A stretch of 64,000 nt of DNA, from NCBI GenBank assembly GCA_020723185.1, contig DYJI01000005.1, positions 165,706-229,705 on the forward strand, given 5' to 3'. The notes under the pieces were generated by a model. The model did no database searches. It was not told where the DNA came from and was given only the letters and a program-made list of their open reading frames with translations. How positions within the stretch are numbered: position 1 is the first letter of the stretch; each line of letters opens with the position of its first letter. The translations under genes and the position numbers were made by a program. This DNA is from Sideroxydans lithotrophicus. GTDB lineage: Bacteria > Pseudomonadota > Gammaproteobacteria > Burkholderiales > Gallionellaceae. Shown here one piece after another: positions 8,648-18,583 of the stretch.

Positions 8648-9684
8648 ACAGCCTCCCCTCCGTTGGCCTGGCGCGCGATATGCCATTTTTCTATGTGTTC
8701 GCTGATATGTTCCAGCATACCACCCCGCGCCTCTTCTGCTGCACGCTCGATCGCACATTCGAAGGCAAAGGCATCTGCCGAGCCGTGGCTCTTGACCACG
8801 ATCCCCTTCAGACCCAAGAAACTTGCACCGTTATAACGACGGTGATCGAGACGATGCTTGAAAGCCTTCAATACCGGCAATGAGACCAACGCTGCGATCT
8901 TGGTCAGTGCGTTGCGGCCGAACCCTTCTTTAAGGAACCCGCCCATCATCTTGGCCACGCCTTCTGCGGTCTTCAACGCGACATTACCGACAAATCCGTC
9001 ACAAACAACCACGTCCGTGACACCCTTGAAGATATCGTCGCCCTCGACATTGCCATAGAAGTTTAAATCGCTTGCTTGCAGCAACTCCCCTGCCTTTTTG
9101 ACAGTCTCGTTGCCCTTGATGTCTTCACTGCCGATATTCAGCAGGCCGACGGTAGGGTTCGCCTTGTGTTCCAGCGCGGTGACCAGCGTGCTCCCCATCA
9201 ACGCGAACTGCAGCAGATGCTCCGCAGTGCAGTCGACATTGGCTCCCAGATCGAGCATGCAGACTTGACCGGAGTGGGTGGGCAGATAGGAAGCGATAGC
9301 CGGCCGATCGATGCCGGGCAGCGTCTTCAGGACATATCGCGCGGTTGCCATCAGCGCTCCGGTGTTACCGGCACTGACACAGGCGGAGGCCTCGCTGCTC
9401 TTCACCAGATTGATGGCGACACGCATGGAGGAGTCCTTCTTGCCGCGCAGAGCGGACTGAGGCTGCTCATCCATACCGACCACTTCCGTACTGTGATGGA
9501 TGCGCAGATTCTGACGGTCATGAGGAAAACCCAGGACATCCAGCTCGGATCGAATCGCATCAGCCACACCGACCAATACGATGACATCTTCCGCATGCTT
9601 GTCGAGGTAGGACATCGCTGCCGGCACCGTTACGGATACCCCATGGTCGCCGCCCATGGCATCAATAGCGATCGTGACACCCAT
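8644..9684 (-). CDS. plsX: Phosphate acyltransferase PlsX
   Basis: 346 residues. It converts acyl-ACP to acyl-phosphate, the first step toward phosphatidic acid with PlsY. Family motifs: [11 protein letters not shown] at the N-terminus, [10 protein letters not shown] around residue 117 and VCDGFVGNV around 235. The ATG at 9684 has GAGG at 7-base spacing. An in-frame TTG one codon earlier is less likely. It overlaps fabH by four bases. Confidence 0.96.
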   Translation of the reverse strand: MGVTIAIDAMGGDHGVSVTVPAAMSYLDKHAEDVIVLVGVADAIRSELDVLGFPHDRQNLRIHHSTEVVGMDEQPQSALRGKKDSSMRVAINLVKSSEASACVSAGNTGALMATARYVLKTLPGIDRPAIASYLPTHSGQVCMLDLGANVDCTAEHLLQFALMGSTLVTALEHKANPTVGLLNIGSEDIKGNETVKKAGELLQASDLNFYGNVEGDDIFKGVTDVVVCDGFVGNVALKTAEGVAKMMGGFLKEGFGRNALTKIAALVSLPVLKAFKHRLDHRRYNGASFLGLKGIVVKSHGSADAFAFECAIERAAEEARGGMLEHISEHIEKWHIARQANGGEAV

Positions 9685-9701
9685 CAATCTTCCTCAATTA
9701 C

Positions 9702-9747
9702 GAAAAAAAGCCGAACGCAAGCCATCCCAGTATCTTCGGGATGGCTT
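9702..9747 (-). terminator. Hairpin plus U-run between rpmF and plsX (possible attenuator)
   Basis: On the minus strand, the 10-base arms AAGCCATCCC/GGGATGGCTT enclose a 9-base loop. A run of seven U follows after a 9-base GC-rich spacer. The U-run is not directly adjacent, so termination may be partial. It sits inside the operon, between ribosomal-protein and lipid genes. Confidence 0.4.
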
Positions 9748-9766
9748 GGAAGCATATACGAAGTGC

Positions 9767-9946
9767 TTATTCTGATTTGGTGTTGACGACCTTCTTGCCA
9801 CGATAATAGCCGCTCGGGCTGATATGGTGGCGCAGATGCGGCTCGCCGGTGGATGGCTCGATAGCCAGCGCCGGGGCTGTCAGGAAATCATGTGAACGAT
9901 GCATCCCGCGCTTGGACGGGGTCTTTTTGTTTTGTTGAACAGCCAT
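9767..9946 (-). CDS. rpmF: 50S ribosomal protein L32
   Basis: 59-residue protein read directly from the sequence. It starts [20 protein letters not shown] and ends KKVVNTKSE. The MAVxxNK.PS.RGMRR-type N-terminus is diagnostic of L32. No cysteines are present, so this is the zinc-free form. GGAG lies 10 bases upstream of the ATG. The yceD-rpmF-plsX order is conserved in proteobacteria. Confidence 0.96.
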   Translation of the reverse strand: MAVQQNKKTPSKRGMHRSHDFLTAPALAIEPSTGEPHLRHHISPSGYYRGKKVVNTKSE

Positions 9947-9972
9947 GCTAACTACTCCTCGAAAAAACCTAC

Positions 9973-10458
9973 TTAAAATTTAGTCTTCAATTGGGCCAAT
10001 ATTCCGAATCGGTCATCAGCCCTTCCCGAACCTTTGCTTGCCAGCTCGCAGACACCTTCTTCATGCATTGGCGCAAAAGGGAATGAGAGAAGAAGCTCGT
10101 CTTCAACCAGCCCCACAACATCCAGCTCCTTGCTGGCCTCTATCCCGTCGACTTCATCCGATGCATCATCCTGCATCAGTTCAGCCCCCTCCAGCAATTC
10201 CAGCCGGGAGGCGATGTCTACCGGATGCAGCAGATCTTCCAGGCAACGCTGGCAACGCAAATGGCAGATCCCGCTCACATGCAACAGCAGGAACGACTTG
10301 CCATCCTCCTGCATCCCGCGCACGGTATACCGAATAGAACCCTCGGTGCTGGCCACAGAATCCGCCAGTCTCGACAGGCCAGCAACCGCGATTTCCCCGT
10401 TCAAAGTCCTGCCGTTACGGGCAAAATCAATACTATCGATCAAAGGCCGTGCAAACAT
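9973..10458 (-). CDS. yceD: YceD/DUF177 family protein, 23S rRNA accumulation factor
   Basis: 161 residues from the ATG at 10458 (start [16 protein letters not shown], the usual family N-terminus). The conserved pair CHLRCQRC sits near residue 70 and an acidic stretch ([17 protein letters not shown]) follows. YceD is required for normal 23S rRNA levels in plants and E. coli, but its mechanism is unclear. No good ribosome-binding site precedes this ATG. It is the first gene of the rpmF-plsX-fab operon and is divergent from maf. Confidence 0.85.
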   Translation of the reverse strand: MFARPLIDSIDFARNGRTLNGEIAVAGLSRLADSVASTEGSIRYTVRGMQEDGKSFLLLHVSGICHLRCQRCLEDLLHPVDIASRLELLEGAELMQDDASDEVDGIEASKELDVVGLVEDELLLSFPFAPMHEEGVCELASKGSGRADDRFGILAQLKTKF

Positions 10459-10517
10459 GAGGCGCGCATGATATATATTCCCCCCTCCCCTGTCAAAGAC
10501 ACTGCACAAGGCACATC

Positions 10518-11102
10518 TTGAATCCCCAGTCACTTGTTTTGGCTTCGACTTCTATATATAGGAGTCAGTTACTGTCAGTCCTGCAGATCCCTTTTCTGAC
10601 CGACGCTCCAAATATTGATGAGACCCCGCTCCCGAACGAGGATGCACGGCAAACTTCATGGCGCTTATCCCGCCTGAAAGCGGAAGCCGTCACGGCACGA
10701 CACCCGGATGCCCTGATCATAGGCTCGGACCAGGTCGCCCTGTTGGACGGCGAGCAACTCGGAAAACCGATGACCCACGACAATGCGGTACGCCAGCTGC
10801 GCGCCATGCGCGGCAAAACTGTAAGCTTCTTCACCGCGTTGAGCCTGCTCAATGCCCGCACGGGCGACATGCAGACCGAAGTGGCCGAGACACATGTCAC
10901 TTTTCGCCAGCTCAGCGACCAGCAGATCGAGGACTATCTGCTGAAGGAACAGCCTTACCATTGCGCGGGCAGCGCCAAGTCCGAGGGATTGGGAATCGCA
11001 CTGATCCAGCGCATCGAAGGGAGCGACCCCAATTCACTGATCGGCCTGCCTTTGATAGCCTTGGTCGATATGCTTCAAAAACAAGGAATTAAAGTAATTT
11101 AG
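10518..11102 (+). CDS. Maf-family nucleotide pyrophosphatase (YceF type)
   Basis: 194 residues. The N-terminal LASTSIYR motif (SxxR), the DETP loop (about 34) and GSDQVALL (about 69) are Maf signatures. The GSDQV form fits the YceF subgroup that hydrolyses m7GTP and related modified nucleotides. The start is TTG at 10518 with AAGG six bases upstream. Divergent from yceD across only 59 bases. Confidence 0.88.
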   Translation: MNPQSLVLASTSIYRSQLLSVLQIPFLTDAPNIDETPLPNEDARQTSWRLSRLKAEAVTARHPDALIIGSDQVALLDGEQLGKPMTHDNAVRQLRAMRGKTVSFFTALSLLNARTGDMQTEVAETHVTFRQLSDQQIEDYLLKEQPYHCAGSAKSEGLGIALIQRIEGSDPNSLIGLPLIALVDMLQKQGIKVI

Positions 11103-11124
11103 GGATTTTGGCGAGAATTTATCA

Positions 11125-11153
11125 TTGCGGCCACTTACGCTTTCTGATATTAA
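11125..11153 (+). promoter_or_regulatory. Putative dksA promoter
   Basis: TTGCGG (11125-11130) and TATTAA (11148-11153) at exactly 17-base spacing. A GCGCGC discriminator (11155-11160) follows, about 40 bases before the dksA ATG. The hexamers are only moderate matches. Confidence 0.4.
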
Positions 11154-11194
11154 AGCGCGCTTGAAAAATTCAGCTCAACTTGGAGATACACGTA

Positions 11195-11617
11195 ATGCCA
11201 GTGCAAGCGAATAAGAACACCGCCCCGTATAAACCCAAAAAGGGCGAGGCATATATGAACGCAAAACAGCTTGAGCATTTCCGCTCTGTGCTGGCCGGTT
11301 TGAAACTCGAACTGAGCCAGGATATAGACCGTACCGTGCATACCATGCAGGACGAGGCTACCGTATTCGCCGACCCGAACGACCGCGCGACGCAGGAATC
11401 CGACATGAGCCTGGAATTGCGCAACCGCGACCGCGAACGCAAGTTGATCAAGAACATCGACAAGATGCTCGGCCGTATCGATTCCGGAGACTACGGCTAT
11501 TGCGATAATTGCGGCATCGAGATCGGTCTGAGCCGCTTGGAGGCCCGCCCGACCGCAACCCTTTGCATCGACTGCAAGACGTTGGACGAGATTCGGGAAA
11601 AACAGGTAGCCAAGTAA
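11195..11617 (+). CDS. dksA: RNA polymerase-binding transcription factor DksA
   Basis: 140 residues. An N-terminal helical coiled-coil domain contains the DxxDxA-type tip ([10 protein letters not shown]). It is followed by a four-cysteine zinc finger (CDNCG...CIDCK) and a C-terminal helix. DksA enters the RNAP secondary channel and, with ppGpp, represses rRNA promoters and activates biosynthesis genes. Start chosen at ATG 11195 with GGAG nine bases upstream. The in-frame TTG at 11180 overlaps that site. Confidence 0.95.
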   Translation: MPVQANKNTAPYKPKKGEAYMNAKQLEHFRSVLAGLKLELSQDIDRTVHTMQDEATVFADPNDRATQESDMSLELRNRDRERKLIKNIDKMLGRIDSGDYGYCDNCGIEIGLSRLEARPTATLCIDCKTLDEIREKQVAK

Positions 11618-11632
11618 TTCCGGCCACAGATG

Positions 11633-11663
11633 AAAGACCGGCATGAATAGCCGGTCTTTTTAT
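11633..11663 (+). terminator. Intrinsic terminator after dksA
   Basis: AAAGACCGGC and GCCGGTCTTT arms around a 7-base loop are followed by TT and ATTT. It starts 16 bases after the dksA stop and abuts the end of the convergent deacetylase gene. Confidence 0.9.
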
Positions 11664-12587
11664 TTACAGGCCGCTCAGCACCTTGATGTGTGCCGCGGCA
11701 CTTCGCCCCAAGGCATGCAACTCGTAGCCCCCCTCGAGTACCGACACGATGCGCGCCTGCGCATGATGCTCGGCGATATGTTTGATCTGCTCGGTCACCC
11801 AGATATAGTCGGCCTCCACCAAACCGATGGACGACATATCATCATCACGATGCGCATCGAAGCCTGCGGAGATGAACACCATCTCCGGCTTGAACGCCTC
11901 CAGCGCAGGCAACCATCTTTCCGTCACCGCATTCCGGAAGACCGACCCGTCCGCCCCGGCCGCCAATGGCACATTCACGATATGCGGTTTGCGGGTCTCG
12001 GCTCCGATATACGGGTAGAACGGGTGCTGAAAGGTGGAACACAGCATGACCTGCGGCTCGTCACTGAAGATATCTTCGGTACCGTTGCCATGGTGGACAT
12101 CGAAGTCCACGATGGCGACACGTGACAAGCCATGCGCCGCCAGCGCATGGGCCGCCCCGACCGCGACATTGTTGAAAATGCAGAATCCCATTGCCCTGCC
12201 CCTTTCGGCATGGTGCCCGGGTGGGCGCACATTACAGAACGCGTTCTCTACTTTTCCGCCCATCACCAGATCGACCGCCATCACCGCCGCGCCGGCTGCA
12301 CGCAATGCCGCCGGATAGGTGTAAGGATTCATGAAGGTGTCACCATCCAGTGAGATCATGCCCTCAGCAGGTGCCGCTTTTTCGATATGGTCGATATATG
12401 CCGCATTGTGAACACGCAGCAATTGTTCGCGTGTGACATCGGGTGCATCGTGATGCTGGAGATAGCTATACAAGCCAGAAGCGATCAACTGATCTTCTAT
12501 GGCATGCAAACGCGCCGGACATTCCGGATGATGCGCACCCATATCATGCTTAAGGCACAAAGGATGACTGATAAATGCGGTCTGCAC
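11664..12587 (-). CDS. Histone deacetylase-family amidohydrolase
   Basis: 307 residues, class II HDAC/AcuC/acetylpolyamine-amidohydrolase fold. Visible zinc and charge-relay residues: RPPGHHA (tandem His, about 122-128), DFDVHHGNGT (zinc Asp and His, about 168-177), FISAGFDAHRDD (zinc Asp, about 248-259) and EGGY near the C-terminus. The start is GTG at 12587 with GGAG six bases upstream. Divergent from a Pat-type protein acyltransferase only 74 bases away, which suggests lysine-deacetylase activity. Acetylpolyamine or another small amide is the alternative substrate. Confidence 0.85.
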   Translation of the reverse strand: MQTAFISHPLCLKHDMGAHHPECPARLHAIEDQLIASGLYSYLQHHDAPDVTREQLLRVHNAAYIDHIEKAAPAEGMISLDGDTFMNPYTYPAALRAAGAAVMAVDLVMGGKVENAFCNVRPPGHHAERGRAMGFCIFNNVAVGAAHALAAHGLSRVAIVDFDVHHGNGTEDIFSDEPQVMLCSTFQHPFYPYIGAETRKPHIVNVPLAAGADGSVFRNAVTERWLPALEAFKPEMVFISAGFDAHRDDDMSSIGLVEADYIWVTEQIKHIAEHHAQARIVSVLEGGYELHALGRSAAAHIKVLSGL

Positions 12588-12661
12588 TGCGATCTCCGGT
12601 GGTGTTTGACTGCTATGATAGCGCTCGCGAGAAATACCTCCAACCTACCACGACTTCCATC

Positions 12662-15337
12662 ATGAGCCAGCATTACCTCAACCCATTGTTCGCCCCAAAA
12701 TCAGTAGCCGTGATCGGCGCCAGCGAGCGCCCCGATTCGGTCGGCCAGATCGTATTCCAGAACATGCTGGAAGGCGGATTCAAGGGAGATCTGTATCCGG
12801 TCAACGCCAAGAGCGATCAGATCCAGGGACAGCGCGCCTACCCGTCCATTGCCAGTATCGGCAAACCGGTGGATCTGGTGGTGATCGCCACCCCGCCCCA
12901 GACCGTGCCAGCCATCATTGAAGAGTGTGGCATCCACGGCGTCAAGGCTGCCGTCATCATCACTGCCGGTTTCGGCGAGACTGGCCATGAAGGTGCCGCC
13001 CTCGAGAAACAACTGCTCGAGAATGCCCAGCGTTACGGCATCCGCCTGATCGGACCGAACTGTCTGGGCATCATGCGCCCCTCACTCGGCTTGAACGCCA
13101 CCTTCAACAAGGGCGCCGCCAACACCGGCAACATCGCCTTCATCTCCCAGTCCGGTGCGCTGTGTACCGCCATCCTGGACTGGGCACAAAGCAACGACGT
13201 CGGGTTTTCCAGCGTCGTATCCATGGGCTCATCGACCGATGTCGACTTCGGCGAGATCCTGGATTTCCTGGTATCGGATGCAAAGACCCAGAGCATCCTG
13301 ATGTACATCGAAGGTATCCGCAACGCGCGCACCTTCATGAGCGCGTTGCGTGCCGCCGCGCGCATCAAACCGGTGATCCTGGTCAAGGTCGGGCGCCATG
13401 CCGCCGGCTCCAAGGCGGCGATGTCGCATACCGCCTCACTGGTCGGCGCGGACGATGTGTTCGATGCGGCGGTGAGCCGCGTCGGTGTGGTTCGCGTGCA
13501 GACGGTCACGCAGCTGTTCACGGCAGCACGCGCACTTTCCTGCGGCTTCAAGCCGGTGGGCAACCGATTGGCCATCGTCACCAATGGCGGCGGCCCCGGC
13601 GTGATGGCGACCGACCGTGCGGTCGATCTCGGTCTCAACATCGCTGAACTTTCCGACAGCACCATCGAATATCTCAACCAGCATCTACCCTCTAACTGGC
13701 CGCACAGCAACCCGGTGGACATCATCGGCGATGCCCAGGCCGACCGCTATCACCATGCGGTGAAAGCCTGCCTGGAAGACGACAACGTGGACGGCGTACT
13801 GGCCATCCTCACTCCACAAGCGATGACCAAGCCGCTGGAATCTGCCGAAGCACTGATCGAGCTGGGCAATACCCACAGCAAACCGCTGCTGACCTGCTGG
13901 ATGGGCGAAGTGCAAGTCGCCGAGTCACGTCAGGCGTTCACCAAAGCACACCGTCCGCACTTCCGCACACCGGAACCGGCAGTCGAAGTGTTCTCGCACC
14001 TGTCTGCCTATTACCGCAACCAGAAACTGCTGATGCAGATGCCGGGCCCATTTTCACACCATATCGAACCGGATGTGGAAAGCGCGCGCCTGATCATCGA
14101 AGGCGCGATGCAGGAACATCGCAAGGTACTGAGCGAGATGGAATCCAAGGCTCTGCTTTCCGCCTTCAACATCCCGGTCGCGCGTACCATGGTCGCCCAC
14201 ACCGGCAACGAGGCCCTGCTCATCGCCCAACAACTGGGCTATCCGGTGGCGATGAAGATCAACTCGCCGGACATCTCGCACAAGAGCGATGCCGGCGGCG
14301 TGATGCTGAACCTGCGCAATGCGCATGAGGTACGTGCGGCCTACCAGCACATCATCGACAACGTGAAGCTGAACCGTCCGAATGCCACCGTGGATGGAAT
14401 CTCCATCGAGCCGATGATTGTCAAACCTAACGGGCGCGAACTGATGATCGGAGTGACCAGCGACCCCGTGTTCGGTCCGGTCATCACCTTCGGCGCGGGC
14501 GGCACAGCAGTCGAGATCATGGGCGACCGTGCTGTCGCTCTGCCGCCGCTGAATCGTTTCCTAGTCAAGGAATTGATCAAGGAGACGCGCATCTCAAAGA
14601 TGCTGGGTGCCTTCCGCAACTTGCAACCGGCCAACATCGATGCACTGGAAGATGTACTGTTGCGCGTCTCCGAGATGGTGTGCGAGCTGCCGCTGCTCAA
14701 AGAGATGGATATCAATCCGCTGATCCTGGACGAGCACGGCGCGCTCGCCGCCGACGCCCGTGTGGTCGTGGAATACCGACAACCCGGGTCGGACCGCTAC
14801 GCGCACATGGCGATCTACCCCTACCCCACCCATCTGGTGAGCCAATGGCAATTGGCCGACGGGACAGACATCGTGATCCGCCCGATCCGTCCGGAAGATG
14901 CCGAACTGGTGAAACGTTTCGTGCACGACCTCTCGGAAGAATCGAAATACTTCCGCTTCATGAACAGCGTGCAGGAGCTGACTGAAGAGATGCTCGCCCG
15001 TCTGACGCAGATCGACTACAGCCGCGAGATGGCGCTGGTGGCAGTCACTGGTGAAAAGGAAGAGACCGAGCTGGGCGTGGCACGTTACTCCATCAATCCG
15101 GATGGGGAGACCTGCGAGTTCGCGCTGGTCGTCGCGGACAAGGTGACGGGCAAAGGTTTGGGACAGAAACTCATGGTGTCATTGATGGAGGCGGCACGCT
15201 CCATCGGCTTGGCGACCATCGAAGGTGAAGTGCTCAGCCATAACCACAACATGCTCAAACTGATGTCCCGCATGGGCTTCACAGCCAAGCCGAGCAGCGA
15301 AGATCCCGGCATCATGAAGGTCAGCAAGGCTCTATAA
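12662..15337 (+). CDS. Pat/YfiQ-like protein acetyltransferase (ADP-forming acyl-CoA synthetase fused to GNAT)
   Basis: 891 residues, close to Pat/YfiQ length (about 886). Order: CoA-binding Rossmann domain (1-130, [15 protein letters not shown]), succinyl-CoA-ligase-like domains (about 150-460), ATP-grasp domain (about 500-720, [20 protein letters not shown]), and a C-terminal GNAT domain (about 735-890, [16 protein letters not shown]). Pat proteins acetylate metabolic enzymes such as acetyl-CoA synthetase. The synthetase half is usually catalytically inactive and regulatory. Start ATG at 12662 ([14 protein letters not shown]). An upstream in-frame ATG would overlap the deacetylase gene. Convergent with hypB, overlapping by 6 bases. 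Confidence 0.9.
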   Translation: MSQHYLNPLFAPKSVAVIGASERPDSVGQIVFQNMLEGGFKGDLYPVNAKSDQIQGQRAYPSIASIGKPVDLVVIATPPQTVPAIIEECGIHGVKAAVIITAGFGETGHEGAALEKQLLENAQRYGIRLIGPNCLGIMRPSLGLNATFNKGAANTGNIAFISQSGALCTAILDWAQSNDVGFSSVVSMGSSTDVDFGEILDFLVSDAKTQSILMYIEGIRNARTFMSALRAAARIKPVILVKVGRHAAGSKAAMSHTASLVGADDVFDAAVSRVGVVRVQTVTQLFTAARALSCGFKPVGNRLAIVTNGGGPGVMATDRAVDLGLNIAELSDSTIEYLNQHLPSNWPHSNPVDIIGDAQADRYHHAVKACLEDDNVDGVLAILTPQAMTKPLESAEALIELGNTHSKPLLTCWMGEVQVAESRQAFTKAHRPHFRTPEPAVEVFSHLSAYYRNQKLLMQMPGPFSHHIEPDVESARLIIEGAMQEHRKVLSEMESKALLSAFNIPVARTMVAHTGNEALLIAQQLGYPVAMKINSPDISHKSDAGGVMLNLRNAHEVRAAYQHIIDNVKLNRPNATVDGISIEPMIVKPNGRELMIGVTSDPVFGPVITFGAGGTAVEIMGDRAVALPPLNRFLVKELIKETRISKMLGAFRNLQPANIDALEDVLLRVSEMVCELPLLKEMDINPLILDEHGALAADARVVVEYRQPGSDRYAHMAIYPYPTHLVSQWQLADGTDIVIRPIRPEDAELVKRFVHDLSEESKYFRFMNSVQELTEEMLARLTQIDYSREMALVAVTGEKEETELGVARYSINPDGETCEFALVVADKVTGKGLGQKLMVSLMEAARSIGLATIEGEVLSHNHNMLKLMSRMGFTAKPSSEDPGIMKVSKAL

Positions 15338-16126
15338 CTGAGTCTGCTTGCCGGCTGGTTGTTGTGCTTCCAGCCATGACAGCCACGCATCTATCCCGTC
15401 CCCGCTGACCGCAGAGAGGCGGATGATGCGGATATCAGGATTGACGCGGCGCGCATACGATTCGGCTAGTTCCACATCAAATCTGAGATAGGGCAACAGG
15501 TCGCACTTGTTAAGCAGCATCAGATCGGCTGCGCGGAACATGTCGGGATACTTGAGCGGCTTGTCCTCACCTTCGGTCACCGACAGCACGACCACCTTGG
15601 CGAATTCCCCCAGATCGAAACCAGCCGGGCATACCAGATTGCCGACGTTCTCGATGAAAAGTATGCCGCCTTCAGGCAATGGCATCTCCGGCAAGGCGCG
15701 TTCCACCATCTGCGCATCCAGATGACAGCCTTTGCCGGTATTGATCTGCACAGCAGGCACACCGGTCGTGCGGATGCGGTCCGCATCCTGCTCGGTCTGC
15801 TGATCGCCCTCGATCACCGCCAGGGGATATCTACCCTGCAGCGCCTGTAATGTGCGCACCAGCAAGGTGGTCTTGCCCGAACCGGGACTGGACACCAGGT
15901 TCAGCGCGAGGATGCCCAGCTGCTCGAACATTTCACGATTAGCCTGTGCGTGCCGGTCGTTCTTGTGCAGGATATCCTGCTCCAGCTTCACGATGCGCTG
16001 CGTATCTTCGGCGACATTGGCTTCGACACGATGCAATCTGAAGTTGACCGGTGCCTTCGGTTTGTTCAAAGACTTTCTGCCGCGTATCAGCACTTCATCC
16101 GAACCACATCCGCATGTCAGACACAT
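15332..16126 (-). CDS. hypB: Hydrogenase nickel-incorporation GTPase HypB
   Basis: 264 residues. The N-terminal MCLTCGCG carries C2, C5 and C7, the high-affinity nickel motif CxxCxC. There is no histidine-rich stretch. The G domain has the P-loop SSPGSGKTT (79-87), the ENVGNLVCP block and the NKCDLLPY guanine motif. With HypA it delivers Ni to the hydrogenase large subunit. The ATG shares its A with the hypA stop (TGATG). An upstream ATG lies inside hypA and would add 26 unrelated residues. Confidence 0.96.
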   Translation of the reverse strand: MCLTCGCGSDEVLIRGRKSLNKPKAPVNFRLHRVEANVAEDTQRIVKLEQDILHKNDRHAQANREMFEQLGILALNLVSSPGSGKTTLLVRTLQALQGRYPLAVIEGDQQTEQDADRIRTTGVPAVQINTGKGCHLDAQMVERALPEMPLPEGGILFIENVGNLVCPAGFDLGEFAKVVVLSVTEGEDKPLKYPDMFRAADLMLLNKCDLLPYLRFDVELAESYARRVNPDIRIIRLSAVSGDGIDAWLSWLEAQQPAGKQTQL

Positions 16127-16467
16127 CACTCCACCTCCAGCTCTTTCACGCGCATCGCATCGCCGGCGACCAGTTGCATACCGTAATTGCCGCATTGCGG
16201 GCACGCGTCATAGACATTCTCGATCTCCGCCTCATGACCGCATTTCCGGCACAGCCCCCGGCCCGGCGTGTCGATGATCTCCAGTCGCGCGCCTTCCGCG
16301 ACACCGCCCTGCATCGCGGCGCCGAAACAGAAACGCATCGCCTCCTGTTCCACGCATGACAAGCGTCCGATCTCCAGCCACACCGTCTTCACATGGCGGA
16401 AACCCTGATCCAATGATGCCTGCTCGATGATCTCGCGCACATTCTGCGCCAATGACATCTCATGCAT
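16126..16467 (-). CDS. hypA: Hydrogenase nickel-insertion protein HypA
   Basis: 113 residues. The N-terminus MHEMSLAQ supplies the nickel-binding His2. The zinc site is made by C73, C76, C89 and C92 (CRKC...CPQC). It works with HypB to insert nickel into the large-subunit precursor. It overlaps the upstream protease gene by 8 bases. The downstream hypB is coupled by TGATG. Confidence 0.95.
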   Translation of the reverse strand: MHEMSLAQNVREIIEQASLDQGFRHVKTVWLEIGRLSCVEQEAMRFCFGAAMQGGVAEGARLEIIDTPGRGLCRKCGHEAEIENVYDACPQCGNYGMQLVAGDAMRVKELEVE

Positions 16468-16930
16468 CGACGCACCCTGCAGCTTCTACGTTGCGCTCCA
16501 GCCATGAATGAAGAAAGGTAATGGCCTGCTGCAGATTATCTGCAGCCTCCGGACTCAGAACGTCCCCCAGCTCAAAACCATATCCGCGGATGCCCAGCAC
16601 AAAACATTGCGGGAGCGGCTCGGCATAGACTTGCTTGAAGGTATGCAACAACGCGGCAGGAGATTGCGCATGGCTGGAATAGCTATGATCGTGTGCCGGT
16701 GCCAGCACAGAAAAATGGAAAGGCGGTTCGCACGAGACGTCGGCATCCACGAACACCACCTGCCGCCGCCCGCGCAGATCGGCCGCATGTTCTACTTGCA
16801 GTTGAAAGTCTTCCAGGCATTCGACCGCACCGGAAATGTTATTCTGAATCTGCCGCAGCAGCAAGGGCCCAAGCGCATCATCCCCGCGCGATTCATTGCC
16901 GACCGCAAAGAGCAGAATGGGGGCGACCAT
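16460..16930 (-). CDS. hoxW: Hydrogenase maturation protease (HoxW/HycI family)
   Basis: 156 residues. It starts MVAPILLFAVGNESRGDDALGP, carrying the GN(E/D)xxxGDD(A/G)xG motif whose Glu is a nickel-sensing residue. A second acidic ligand is in VFVDAD. FVLGIRGYGFELGDVLSPEA is the family's third block. Such enzymes cut the C-terminal tail of the large subunit after nickel insertion. Position directly after hoxH (TGATG) supports assignment as HoxW. The ATG at 16930 is preferred over a GTG one codon earlier. Confidence 0.9.
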   Translation of the reverse strand: MVAPILLFAVGNESRGDDALGPLLLRQIQNNISGAVECLEDFQLQVEHAADLRGRRQVVFVDADVSCEPPFHFSVLAPAHDHSYSSHAQSPAALLHTFKQVYAEPLPQCFVLGIRGYGFELGDVLSPEAADNLQQAITFLHSWLERNVEAAGCVDA

Positions 16931-18417
16931 CACAGCTGCGCAACACAGAATCCATCAGAGCCGCGTGATAACATATCGACCCGCTTCCCTTCGGCATCCA
17001 GCAACTCCACCTCCAGCGGCATCTTGCCCAAGGCATGCGTCGCGCAGGAGAGGCAGGGATCGAACGCGCGGATCGCGACCTCGATATGATTTAGCAAACC
17101 TTCGGTCAGCTTCCTGCCGTCGATATACTGGCGCGCCACCTGACGGATGGATTCGTTCATCGCCTGATTGTTATGCGTCGTGGAGACGATCAGGTTGCAG
17201 CGCACGATCTGGTCGTTCTCATCCACACGGTAATGATGGATCAAGGTCCCGCGCGGCGCTTCGATCACCCCGACACCGCGCTCCTGGCGCTGGCCGATGT
17301 TGACCAGATCCGCCCCTTGCAGGTCGGGATCGTGCAGGATGTCGCGAATCAATTCGGCCGCATGCAACATCTCTATCATGCGCGCCCAGTGAAAGCCCAG
17401 CGTCGCTTTGGCAGCCTTGCCATTCTCGAAGGCCATGAATGACTTGCGTTGCGCTTCGGCCAGCGGTGTGGAGATGAAGTCGCACTGCGTCACGCGCGAC
17501 AGTGGCCCAACGCGGTACCAACCCTGCTCCGGCCCCAAGCGGCGCAGGAAAGGGAACTTCATATAGGACCATGGCTTCACATCTTCGAGGATCTCGTCCC
17601 AGTAATGGCTGGTATCAAAATGATCAAAGATCGTCTCGCCATCCATCGCTCGTGCGCGCAAGCCGCCGTCATAAAGCTCCAGCGCGCCATCTGCGCGCAC
17701 CGTGTTGAGCGTATGCGCATCGAAGCTGCCGAAGCTGCTGTACATCGCCAGGTCCTGCTCGAACAGATTGCGCACGATACCGATAGCCGCCTCACTCCAC
17801 GCCACCATCTGGTCGACATCCTTCAGCAGATAGTCGCGCTCCTCGATACTGACATTCTTGTTCACCCCGCCCGGGATGGAACCTGTGCCATGGATGCGCT
17901 TGCCCGCCGTGATACGGATCACCTCCTGACCGAACTTGCGCAACAGCACGCCCTGTTTGGCGATCTCGGGATAGGCGGCGGCGATGCCGACGATGTTGCG
18001 TTTGGCCACATCGGAACCGAAGCCGAACAACAGATCGGGCGAACACAGGTGGAAGAAATGCAAAGCGTGCGACTGCAGGATCTGGCCGTAATGCATCAAA
18101 CGACGCACTTTCTCCGCCGTCGGCGTCAGCGTCGACCCCACCACCCTGTCCATCGCCTTGCTGGCAGCCAGATGGTGACTCACCGGACAGATGCCGCACA
18201 GCCGCTGCACCATCACGGAAGCTTCCCAGAAAGGACGGCCCTGGATGAATTTCTCGAACCCCCGGAACTCGACGATATGTAATCGCACCTGATGCACGCG
18301 GTCGTTCTCGTCCAGCAGCAATGTCACCTTGCCATGCCCCTCGACACGGGTCACCGGGTCGATAGCGACGCGACGAAGTTTCTCAGGCGAAACGGCATTT
18401 TCCAGCTTGTCAGTCAT
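16930..18417 (-). CDS. hoxH: NAD-reducing [NiFe] hydrogenase large subunit HoxH
   Basis: 495 residues, group 3d-like. All four Ni-binding cysteines are present: C74 and C77 in RLCGICPVSH, C455 and C458 in DPCLSCATH. VEFRGFEKF, HGTGSIPGGVNKN and GVIEAPRGTL match HoxH-type subunits. About 34 residues follow H461 and would be removed by the maturation protease. Start ATG at 18417 (MTDKLENAVS), and the ribosome-binding site is weak. No hoxY, hoxF, hoxU or hoxE lies in the window. Upstream are only inverted repeats and tRNA genes, so hoxH begins its own transcription unit, hoxH-hoxW-hypA-hypB. Confidence 0.93.
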   Translation of the reverse strand: MTDKLENAVSPEKLRRVAIDPVTRVEGHGKVTLLLDENDRVHQVRLHIVEFRGFEKFIQGRPFWEASVMVQRLCGICPVSHHLAASKAMDRVVGSTLTPTAEKVRRLMHYGQILQSHALHFFHLCSPDLLFGFGSDVAKRNIVGIAAAYPEIAKQGVLLRKFGQEVIRITAGKRIHGTGSIPGGVNKNVSIEERDYLLKDVDQMVAWSEAAIGIVRNLFEQDLAMYSSFGSFDAHTLNTVRADGALELYDGGLRARAMDGETIFDHFDTSHYWDEILEDVKPWSYMKFPFLRRLGPEQGWYRVGPLSRVTQCDFISTPLAEAQRKSFMAFENGKAAKATLGFHWARMIEMLHAAELIRDILHDPDLQGADLVNIGQRQERGVGVIEAPRGTLIHHYRVDENDQIVRCNLIVSTTHNNQAMNESIRQVARQYIDGRKLTEGLLNHIEVAIRAFDPCLSCATHALGKMPLEVELLDAEGKRVDMLSRGSDGFCVAQL

Positions 18418-18496
18418 ATAGCCCCGAAAGGACGGTTCATCGATGTTGCAATGATGGCGCAGAGCGGCCAGACAAGCAAACACGATGAGTATGCGA

Positions 18497-18534
18497 TCGA
18501 ATTATTTCGATGACATGTACATGTATGCGTACAT
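18497..18534. promoter_or_regulatory. Stacked inverted repeats upstream of hoxH
   Basis: Three dyads lie within 38 bases: TCGAA-TTAT-TTCGA (18497-18510), the perfect palindrome ACATGTACATGT (18513-18524) and ATGTA-TGCG-TACAT (18521-18534). They sit 80-117 bases before the hoxH start and could be operator sites for a regulator of the hydrogenase genes. Confidence 0.45.
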
Positions 18535-18551
18535 TCATGCTTGAGAAATGG

Positions 18552-18578
18552 AAAAGGCTTCCATCACTGGAAGCCTTT
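18552..18578 (-). terminator. Intrinsic terminator after the tRNA-Arg pair
   Basis: Minus-strand arms AAAGGCTTCC and GGAAGCCTTT around a 6-base loop, with a short U-run. It follows the tRNA-Arg 3' end by a few bases and separates the tRNA cluster from hoxH. Confidence 0.7.
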
Positions 18579-18583
18579 AGTGT

